Shown here: in pieces, positions 1 through 5,196 of the stretch | How positions within the stretch are numbered: position 1 is the first letter of the stretch | Layout of the letters: the number at the start of each line of letters is the position of its first letter | NCBI GenBank assembly: GCA_013214885.1 | Contig: JABSRS010000045.1 | Span: forward strand, 1 to 5,196 | From: Gammaproteobacteria bacterium | GTDB lineage: Bacteria; Pseudomonadota; Gammaproteobacteria; Enterobacterales; Psychrobiaceae | Length of the DNA: 5,196 bases | Reading direction: 5' to 3' | Program-made: the position numbers and the translations under genes | Notes under the pieces: model-generated | What the model was told of the DNA's origin: nothing | The model's database searches: none | Seen by the model: only the letters and a program-made list of their open reading frames with translations

Positions 1-375
1 GATGTAGGAGCCGTCTGATTGCAATGAAAAATATTGACGGTCAATATTTTCGGCAATGTCAGATAACCGTGCTACGCCGTCCCTAACGACGATAGCTTGT
101 GGAAAACCTGTTTGACGTTTGACCCATTCCATCGCCCGAACACCATAGGTGAAATGTTGAAATTCAGCGATATCAAATACTTTTTCCAACTTAATTTGTC
201 CAGGTTTAACGTTGTTAGGTAACTGCTTCTTTACCCACTCCAGGTTATATTTGGTAATGTCTGGTAATTTAGGGGCTTTAACATCAGCGACTGTTGCCTC
301 AAGCGGTAACAGAGTGACTTCTTGAGCCTGACAAAATGACGCTAACAAGGTCAATATTAATAATAATTTTTTCAT
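1..375 (-). CDS. algG: AlgG, periplasmic mannuronan C5-epimerase, partial (N-terminal 125 residues)
   Basis: Converts some mannuronate residues of polymannuronate to guluronate in the periplasm. In Pseudomonas it is also part of the secretion complex that protects the chain from the lyase AlgL. Only 125 residues are in the window, of about 540 in Pseudomonas; the frame stays open to the left edge. MKKLLLILTLLASFCQA (1-17) is a Sec signal peptide, with cleavage likely after A17. APKLPDITKY (34-43) matches the Pseudomonas N-terminal KPALPDLSGY. The block from about 82, MEWVKRQTGFPQAIVV and then DGVARLSDIAENIDRQYF, aligns with the AlgG segment containing AEWVVRQHGIPQAIFI and KQYFS. The right-handed beta-helix and the catalytic DPHD motif lie outside, so activity cannot be judged. 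The ATG at 375 shares its A with the algE TAA (TAATG). A GGAG at 391-388 lies 12 nt upstream, a rather long spacing, so translational coupling to algE is likely. Identity also fits its position directly after algE, as in Pseudomonas. Confidence 0.9.
   Translation of the reverse strand, partial: MKKLLLILTLLASFCQAQEVTLLPLEATVADVKAPKLPDITKYNLEWVKKQLPNNVKPGQIKLEKVFDIAEFQHFTYGVRAMEWVKRQTGFPQAIVVRDGVARLSDIAENIDRQYFSLQSDGSYI
28..50. repeat. Perfect 23-nt palindrome inside algG
   Basis: The left arm AAAATATTGAC (28-38) is the exact reverse complement of the right arm GTCAATATTTT (40-50), with a single central G at 39. It lies within algG codons for residues about 109-116 (ENIDRQYF). In RNA the inner bases must form the loop, so an 8- to 10-bp AU-rich stem is the most that could form. 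In DNA it has the shape of a dimeric regulator operator. There is no U-tract arrangement or position that suggests a terminator. Function is unknown. Confidence 0.55.
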
Positions 376-1715
376 TAAAAGTTTAATCTCCATTCTAGCA
401 ATGCCCGATGTCTTTGGTCATTAACACTGTTGCCATAGGCAGCGCCAGGCCAAAAACTCGACAAGCGAAGTTTTATCGTACTGCTGTTTAATAGAGTACT
501 TGTCAGTTGGGGGGTGTATTCGACCACTAAATCTGCAGCAACTCCTAATTCGTCGCGACCTGCAACTAATGGAACATCGATTTCCGAACGACCAATATCT
601 AGATCGGTGTTAACCCGAGTAAAGTGGTTTAGCAATAGGTTAAGTTTCACTTCGGCGGCGAATTGCATTTTCAGGTAAGCGCCTAATACCTGGATATTAG
701 AGAGCTCAGGGCGATAGGCATCGTTGTACCGGTTAATTGCAGCCATATTAGCAACCAGCTTAGCTCTATTGCTGTGTAAGCCACTTTGGAAGAACCTGCC
801 TTCGGTATTGTGATCGCAATTGTTGGAGGTTTGCGCAAACTGAAAGCCGACTTCCGGCTGGAATAAATAATTCATCTGGGCAGAGATATCGCCTTGAACT
901 AACCAGCCTTTGACCTTTTTATTATCGACACCATCAGCATTTAAATAACTGATATCGCCCTGTTGATGAATATACTGGGCACTATAATTAATCACCGTAT
1001 CATCGTTTAACTGGCCGGCGCCGTGTGAACGCACTCCTAACCACGCCACTTTAGGGTCGCTAGGATCATCGATGGCTGCACCCGTTATCATTTGATTGAT
1101 TGAACTATGATCATTGAGGTAGCTGAAGTTAACATCGATAAATTGCTGATACCTCCAGTGCCATGACGCCGTGGCTAATAAGCGAAACAAATCTTGATCG
1201 CGCTGTTTATAATCACTGTTATCGGTTCTAAATTGGTTAAAATTCTCGCCAATCGCAATAAACCCACTAAACAGACTGCGTTCAATTTGTAATGACGCCA
1301 AGGTGAAATCACGATCCCACCACAAGCCAGTATCATCGCGCAGGCGCTTGCGGCCCAAGATTGCGCTGACGCCCGGATATATCAGGTTGTCAGCTTTAAA
1401 ATACAACTGCTGTAATTCAAGATAATACTTAGATGCTTGCCCGCCTAATTCTGGCTCAAGATTAATGCTATCTGTTGAATAAAAACCTCTGGCCTTAGCA
1501 AAAAAATATTGATCTGTGGATAATTTATATTGACCCTGGGCGTTAATTTGTAAGTAACTATTACGAAGCTGACCGTCGTTTTTAAGGCCTAATTCCTTCT
1601 CGCTTCGATCAATATAGCCAACATTAGCATCAACACGATGCTCCCAGGAGAAGGCGCAAGCGGTACTTGACAAGCTTAACAAAGTAACGCCAAGCAAAAG
1701 TTGCCTGTTGCTCAT
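375..1715 (-). CDS. algE: AlgE, outer-membrane alginate export porin
   Basis: Beta-barrel through which nascent alginate leaves the cell; the Pseudomonas protein is an 18-stranded monomeric barrel with an arginine-lined anion-selective pore. The protein here has 446 residues, against about 490 in Pseudomonas including the signal. Residues 1 to about 21 form a Sec signal peptide (LLLGVTLLSLSSTACA, then FSW). C20 is not in a good lipobox, because -3 is Ser. Family blocks visible: GRKRLRDD at 121-128, FRTD at 162-165, SGLHSNR at 311-317, RPELSN at 335-340, NHFTRVNTDLDIG at 363-375, FWPGAAYG at 421-428, and the last strand HRALLEWRLNF ending in Phe, the Omp85/BAM recognition signature. The conserved arginines in these blocks fit the pore-lining set. 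The ATG at 1715 overlaps the algK stop by 4 nt and has AAGGA 9 nt upstream. The stop TAA shares one base with the algG ATG. Oddity: the segment before GRKRLR is about 12 residues shorter than in Pseudomonas, including the extracellular loop 2 region. Confidence 0.94.
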   Translation of the reverse strand: MSNRQLLLGVTLLSLSSTACAFSWEHRVDANVGYIDRSEKELGLKNDGQLRNSYLQINAQGQYKLSTDQYFFAKARGFYSTDSINLEPELGGQASKYYLELQQLYFKADNLIYPGVSAILGRKRLRDDTGLWWDRDFTLASLQIERSLFSGFIAIGENFNQFRTDNSDYKQRDQDLFRLLATASWHWRYQQFIDVNFSYLNDHSSINQMITGAAIDDPSDPKVAWLGVRSHGAGQLNDDTVINYSAQYIHQQGDISYLNADGVDNKKVKGWLVQGDISAQMNYLFQPEVGFQFAQTSNNCDHNTEGRFFQSGLHSNRAKLVANMAAINRYNDAYRPELSNIQVLGAYLKMQFAAEVKLNLLLNHFTRVNTDLDIGRSEIDVPLVAGRDELGVAADLVVEYTPQLTSTLLNSSTIKLRLSSFWPGAAYGNSVNDQRHRALLEWRLNF

Positions 1716-3052
1716 ATTAATTGATCCTTGTTATTTAATGGCGAACTCAGGCGTTTATTTTGCTCATGCTCAGCTTGGGCTGTTGCCTGGGCCATTTGCT
1801 GTTCTGAGATATTAAATTTCTGCTTAAACCTCGATAGCTGATCTTCATTTGCCTGCGCTAATAGCTGATATTTTGCCGCGGCAATCAGATCAAACTTTAT
1901 ACCACTGCCGCCACTGTAAATTTTACTGAGCTGTCTATCGGCCCGTTTGAAGCCACTAACAGCTGACTTATCAAGATACGCCAGCGCTTTTGGATAATGT
2001 GGCTCACCTAAATAACCTTCGCTATACAGTGCGCCTAACAAGAAATTGATATAGGACGAAGACTCAGGCGCCTCAAGTAATAATTTCTCGGCCCGCCACG
2101 GATCTTGAATAGCGCGAATGCCAAACAGATACATTTCAGCCTCGAATGCATAACAATCAAGGTCACCAGCAGCCTTACCTTGCGAGAGCACGTCCATAAT
2201 ATCGGTTAGATCTTTACCGATGGTCGGTTGCTTAACGTACAATACGGCTAAATGGTAATAGGCCCTTGGGTCTGTTTCAGCAAGCCACAGCAATAAGGTT
2301 TCCGCATGTTGGCCGTTCCAGTGAGCTAATGAACCATTGGCAATTTTTTTGGCAATCTTAAACCCGACATTTTGCTTTCTTGGATGCTTGGAGGCTTTGA
2401 GCAGCTGATATACCTGCTCAAAATCACCCAAATTAGGCTGCTGGTTATACAACACCGATAGACCATAGAAGGCCTTTTCGAAGTGTTGAGCCGCACACAG
2501 ATGATAATCTTTAGCTTGGGCTCCACTAAGTTGCGGTGCTTGGCCATTAATATACATCTCGCCAAATAAATAGCATGATGCCTGGTGTCCTTGCTGCGCT
2601 TTTTGCTGGGCAATTATCAGGTATTTAGGTGGAATAAAATTGCCCTGCCCGAGTGCGAGCAGTTTAATTAGGTCCTTAATGGCCGCGTCATAACCCTGAT
2701 CGATCAGCTGTAATATAAGCGCCCTGCCCTGGGTGACATCGCTAACGTTAGGATCCTGGCTAAAAGCCAGTAACCGAGCGCGTTTAAGTTGCGCAGGTAG
2801 ATCACCAGATGCCCCTGCTTTTTCTAACCATAGTAAGGCTTGATAATCGTTGCCTTGCTGTAGATATAACTGTGCTAGTTTCCGTTGTGTCTTTGGCAGG
2901 CCAAATTGGGCCAAATATTGATAATGAGTATAGGCTTCGCGATGCTGCCCTTGTGTCAATAGCCTGTCAGCTATCCCTTCGTCATACTGGATGGCCGAAC
3001 AGCCACCAAGCAATATCAAAGGGAAGCAGGCACTAACTCGTTTTTTAGTCAT
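1712..3052 (-). CDS. algK: AlgK, TPR/Sel1-like outer-membrane lipoprotein of the alginate secretion complex
   Basis: Periplasmic scaffold anchored to the outer membrane. In Pseudomonas, AlgK is needed for correct AlgE localisation and links it to the rest of the complex. With the start at 3052 the protein is 446 residues (Pseudomonas about 475). The N-terminus MTKKRVSACFPLILLGGC has a basic n-region, a hydrophobic core and a lipobox L15-G-G-C18. Ser at +2 favours the outer membrane. The rest is helical TPR/Sel1-like repeats. The clearest pair is at about 341-395, with ALYSEGYLGEPHYPKALAYL and KIYSGGSGIKFD matching the Pseudomonas C-terminal repeats. Start choice: the ATG at 3085 would add 11 residues and overlap alg44 by 10 nt. 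It has no Shine-Dalgarno and gives an n-region too long for a lipoprotein signal. The ATG at 3052 has AGGA 8 nt upstream. The stop overlaps the algE start by 4 nt (ATGA). Identity rests on synteny plus the C-terminal repeat match; the middle is diverged, as is usual for this family. Confidence 0.9.
   Translation of the reverse strand: MTKKRVSACFPLILLGGCSAIQYDEGIADRLLTQGQHREAYTHYQYLAQFGLPKTQRKLAQLYLQQGNDYQALLWLEKAGASGDLPAQLKRARLLAFSQDPNVSDVTQGRALILQLIDQGYDAAIKDLIKLLALGQGNFIPPKYLIIAQQKAQQGHQASCYLFGEMYINGQAPQLSGAQAKDYHLCAAQHFEKAFYGLSVLYNQQPNLGDFEQVYQLLKASKHPRKQNVGFKIAKKIANGSLAHWNGQHAETLLLWLAETDPRAYYHLAVLYVKQPTIGKDLTDIMDVLSQGKAAGDLDCYAFEAEMYLFGIRAIQDPWRAEKLLLEAPESSSYINFLLGALYSEGYLGEPHYPKALAYLDKSAVSGFKRADRQLSKIYSGGSGIKFDLIAAAKYQLLAQANEDQLSRFKQKFNISEQQMAQATAQAEHEQNKRLSSPLNNKDQLI
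1725..1729 (-). promoter_or_regulatory. Ribosome binding site of algE
   Basis: AAGGA on the minus strand, 9 nt before the algE ATG and inside the last codons of algK. Together with the ATGA overlap it allows both re-initiation after AlgK translation and independent initiation. Confidence 0.65.
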
Positions 3053-3060
3053 TAGTGTGA

Positions 3061-3064
3061 TCCT
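3061..3064 (-). promoter_or_regulatory. Ribosome binding site that decides the algK start
   Basis: AGGA on the minus strand, 8 nt before the ATG at 3052. It lies in the 23-nt gap after the alg44 TAA. The competing upstream ATG at 3085 is preceded by GCCCAAACTTATTTAACATC, which has no purine-rich site. This supports the shorter AlgK with a standard lipoprotein signal. Confidence 0.75.
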
Positions 3065-3075
3065 GACAGAGCGTG

Positions 3076-4212
3076 TTACAGCCATGATGTTAAATAAGTT
3101 TGGGCAAAATATGAACTTGCAATAACTTTCACCGGTTTATTGAGATTATTGAGTTCAATTGTTTTGCTAGTGGTGATCGTCACCGTAACGTCTTTATCGT
3201 CGGCTGCTACCGTTAGTTTTTCAATTATGCCGTCAAAAAACTCACCTTTAGCGTCAACATCGCCAAGTACTTTTAGCACCACCGATTGGCCTACTTTCAA
3301 TGATTCTGCATCTTTAAAGCTAAATTTTGCAGTAATGAATGGACGACTGTTATTAGCGACCAAGGTGAATATTGGGTCACCTTTTTGCAAGAATTGACCA
3401 TAGATGCCGTTAACCTTGAGGATCTGACAATCACACGGACTGCTAATTGAACCATTGACCAATGTTTGCTCAAGTGATTTTGACAAAATTTGTTGGGTAG
3501 CTAATGGTAGGCCGCTAAAATCAGCTTCAAGCTCGACGCCGCTAAAGGTTGCCAATAGCTGCCCCTTGCTGACGGAGGTCAAACCTTTAAGCAAGGGTTC
3601 AATATTGCCAGCCTTTGGCATACTCACGGTGTGTGATTGAGCCGTTACCAGCGCAGTTTGTGAGCTTTGCACAAAATATATGCCAAATAATTTTAGTCCA
3701 ACAAACGTCAGCGCCGACAAACCGATGGCTAAAAATATCAAACTGCCAACCATCGATTTTAGGCGTTCCGTCTTAGTGGTGGCCAATAACTGTTTTTTAT
3801 TTCTTGAATCGGTGTGATTGTCACGGCTCAGTGTATTAATGATATCGCCAGTGACTAGCAGTTCGCCACTTAAGAAAGCAGTGATAATATAACGCAATGC
3901 CGAACTGAAGCGTTTATCAACATTTTGGAAAGTACAACCAATGTTGTTGCTTGCCAGTTGGTTAAGAGAGTTAAATTCGATGTGGTAACTAAAATCAAAA
4001 CCATCAATATTTAACTCTAATTTCCCCTGGTACAGCTGGCTTGGCTTAATGTCCATGCTACTATTTTCTAAGCTAAAACCACCAGCCGACAGATCTTGGA
4101 CTTTATATTTTTTATTATTAATGCTTAGTGTCGCAGGAATTTTAACCCGGGAAAATTGGCGCTGCACCTCGGTTTCATGGACGACATTAAGATTTGTAGT
4201 TGCTTGACTCAT
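3076..4212 (-). CDS. alg44: Alg44, PilZ-domain c-di-GMP receptor and periplasmic co-polymerase
   Basis: Inner-membrane partner of Alg8 that switches on alginate polymerisation when its cytoplasmic PilZ domain binds c-di-GMP. The protein has 378 residues; the Pseudomonas one has about 389. PilZ domain at about 15-115: the RxxxR motif is R18/R22 and the DxSxxG motif is D40-L-S-A-G-G45, so the core binding residues are intact. The stretch RYIITAFLSGELLVTGDI (107-124) matches the family helix after PilZ. One membrane helix lies at about 153-181. The remainder is a periplasmic HlyD/membrane-fusion-like region with an SPCDC motif (258-262) that is also present in Pseudomonas Alg44. Start: the ATG at 4212 gives an N-terminus (NVVHETEVQRQ) that aligns with Pseudomonas Alg44 from the first residues. 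It has only a weak TGGAA Shine-Dalgarno, 8 nt upstream. The gene lies 18 nt after alg8 and 23 nt before the preferred algK start. Oddity: two further arginines that contact the ligand in the Pseudomonas protein appear to be replaced by L83 and N90 (see findings). Confidence 0.95.
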   Translation of the reverse strand: MSQATTNLNVVHETEVQRQFSRVKIPATLSINNKKYKVQDLSAGGFSLENSSMDIKPSQLYQGKLELNIDGFDFSYHIEFNSLNQLASNNIGCTFQNVDKRFSSALRYIITAFLSGELLVTGDIINTLSRDNHTDSRNKKQLLATTKTERLKSMVGSLIFLAIGLSALTFVGLKLFGIYFVQSSQTALVTAQSHTVSMPKAGNIEPLLKGLTSVSKGQLLATFSGVELEADFSGLPLATQQILSKSLEQTLVNGSISSPCDCQILKVNGIYGQFLQKGDPIFTLVANNSRPFITAKFSFKDAESLKVGQSVVLKVLGDVDAKGEFFDGIIEKLTVAADDKDVTVTITTSKTIELNNLNKPVKVIASSYFAQTYLTSWL

Positions 4213-4230
4213 TTATATTATTCCAAATAA

Positions 4231-5196
4231 TTATACTAGTGCGAAGATCACAGCGCTAAATACGCTGACGCTGGCAAAGGTTAGGGTTCTTGATGACCAC
4301 AGGTTAAACAGGCGCTGAAAAGAAGCAGGATCTGCGCTTAACTTGGTCGGCTGTCTAGTCCATGACTGTCTATCAAGCCTGAAAAAGACATATATTTTCA
4401 TAATGGCACCTAAAATCTGGTTGTAATACAAGATAATAGGATAAGCTGGCCCTATTTTATGCCCACTAGCCAACAGTGTCAGCGTAATCAGACCACGGGT
4501 GATCATTATCCAAAGAAAATAGATAATGCTGTACATAATTGAATACTTTAGTGCCGCGACAATAGCGACCGATAAGCCAATCAAGCTGGTCCACATCGAG
4601 ATACGCTGATCGTTAACGACATAGTAGGCAAACCAACCGAGATTTTTCGGCCCCAGTTTTACCGCACGGCTGTTTTGGCGTAAATTATTGCCATACCAGC
4701 GGTACATTAACTGACGAGAAGACTTGATAAAGCTACTGTGAGGCGGATGCTCTATGGTTTTCACCATGGCATCTGGCACATAGAAGGTATCGAGTCCCAT
4801 TTTCATGATACTGAACCAGCTTGATTTGTCGTCACCCGTTAGGAATCTAAAGCGTCCCAAACGCCAATGATCGATATTATCGTGCTGTACATCGTCGATA
4901 AACATCGGGTTGGTCACCACACTCGCTCTAAACACTGACATTCTGCCTGTCAGGGTAAGTACTCGATTAGACAGCGCCATTGAACACATATTAATGTGCC
5001 GTTGGCCAAACCGGAGTTTGTGCCATTCGCTCATAATGTAAGAGCCTCTGACTTCACAGACTTCGTTCGTGGTCAGGGCTGCCATGTTAGGCCGAAGTTT
5101 GAACAAGCCAGCTGTTTTACGGACGCAGCCTGGTTCTAGTATGGTATCGCCATCGACTACCGCCACGACGGCGTTATCATCAGGCAGGTCACGACT
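4231..5196 (-). CDS. alg8: Alg8, mannuronan polymerase (GT2 family), partial, N-terminus cut by the window edge
   Basis: Inner-membrane glycosyltransferase that polymerises GDP-mannuronic acid into polymannuronate, the alginate precursor. The frame is open to the right edge. The first visible residues read [10 protein letters not shown], so the GTG at 5166 is an internal valine and not the start. 321 residues are visible; the Pseudomonas protein is about 494, so roughly the first 170 (N-terminal membrane helices and the start of the GT domain) are missing. In visible numbering, the DGDT motif is at 15-18 (metal and sugar-nucleotide binding aspartates) and TGDDK at 120-124 (catalytic-region acidic pair). 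[16 protein letters not shown] follows from about 163; it is the QxxRW-like motif, with Leu in place of Gln as I recall it in Pseudomonas Alg8. A QSWTRQ segment lies near 277. Hydrophobic segments at about 200-232, 235-244, 253-272 and 304-321 fit translocation-channel helices. The blocks [10 protein letters not shown] and [11 protein letters not shown] match Alg8 rather than cellulose synthase BcsA. It ends in TAA 18 nt before alg44, whose product activates it. Confidence 0.95.
   Translation of the reverse strand, partial: SRDLPDDNAVVAVVDGDTILEPGCVRKTAGLFKLRPNMAALTTNEVCEVRGSYIMSEWHKLRFGQRHINMCSMALSNRVLTLTGRMSVFRASVVTNPMFIDDVQHDNIDHWRLGRFRFLTGDDKSSWFSIMKMGLDTFYVPDAMVKTIEHPPHSSFIKSSRQLMYRWYGNNLRQNSRAVKLGPKNLGWFAYYVVNDQRISMWTSLIGLSVAIVAALKYSIMYSIIYFLWIMITRGLITLTLLASGHKIGPAYPIILYYNQILGAIMKIYVFFRLDRQSWTRQPTKLSADPASFQRLFNLWSSRTLTFASVSVFSAVIFALV

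Noticed and set aside
1653..1715. AlgE as a lipoprotein because of Cys 20 in its signal region
   Set aside because: The residues before the Cys (S-T-A) lack the usual Leu/Val/Ile at -3, and the protein is a beta-barrel ending in Phe, so an ordinary signal peptidase I site after ACA is more likely.
2326..2613. 95-codon open frame on the minus strand inside algK
   Set aside because: It lies in another frame of a well-supported gene, has no ribosome site or recognisable domain, and reads as a shadow of the algK sequence.
2809..3640. Three plus-strand open frames (2809-3036, 3140-3397, 3455-3640)
   Set aside because: They are antisense to algK and alg44, short, without family features, and composed as expected from reverse-strand codons of the real genes.
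4213..4230. Promoter or terminator in the alg8-alg44 gap
   Set aside because: Only 18 AT-rich bases, with no hairpin followed by a T-run and no paired -35/-10 boxes that stand out. It is best read as a leader with a weak ribosome site.
5164..5166. GTG as a possible start of the alg8 gene
   Set aside because: The frame stays open to the window edge and the upstream residues [10 protein letters not shown] continue the glycosyltransferase sequence. A start here would remove the beginning of the GT domain just before DGDT.
4231..5196. Cellulose synthase BcsA or another GT2 polysaccharide synthase instead of Alg8
   Set aside because: The PilZ domain is on a separate protein with a periplasmic arm, the neighbours are AlgK, AlgE and AlgG, and blocks such as [11 protein letters not shown] and TGDDKSSWF are Alg8-like.

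Overview
The window holds the central part of an alginate (polymannuronate) synthesis, secretion and modification operon. All genes are on the minus strand. Reading in the direction of transcription, from the right edge to the left, the order is alg8 (3' two thirds, cut by the right edge), alg44, algK, algE and algG (5' end, cut by the left edge). This is the classical Pseudomonas order alg8-alg44-algK-algE-algG. Every gene can be matched to its Pseudomonas counterpart by recognisable blocks of protein sequence.

The DNA is clearly AT-richer than Pseudomonas and uses many A/T-ending codons. The host is therefore probably a non-pseudomonad gammaproteobacterium, plausibly a marine Alteromonadales-like organism, but no marker gene in the window settles this. 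The cell is Gram-negative, because the genes encode an outer-membrane beta-barrel, an outer-membrane lipoprotein and periplasmic proteins.

Layout: 5196-4231 is Alg8, the inner-membrane GT2 mannuronan polymerase. 4212-3076 is Alg44, the PilZ c-di-GMP receptor with a periplasmic arm. 3052-1712 is AlgK, the TPR/Sel1-like outer-membrane lipoprotein scaffold. 1715-375 is AlgE, the outer-membrane alginate porin. 375-1 is the start of AlgG, the periplasmic mannuronan C5-epimerase. Spacings are 18 nt, 23 nt, a 4-nt ATGA overlap and a 1-nt TAATG overlap, so the genes very probably share one transcript with translational coupling at the last two junctions. No promoter, terminator, RNA gene, mobile element or CRISPR array was seen, and no stretch of more than 23 bases lies outside a gene.

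Working together, Alg8 polymerises GDP-mannuronate and translocates the chain when Alg44 binds c-di-GMP. AlgK bridges the periplasm and helps to place AlgE, through which the polymer leaves, while AlgG epimerises some residues to guluronate on the way. This is a known type of system in an unusual-looking host rather than an undescribed one. The points that deserve a second look are an Alg44 PilZ domain that appears to lack two accessory c-di-GMP-contacting arginines, a shortened loop region in AlgE, and a perfect 23-nt palindrome inside algG.
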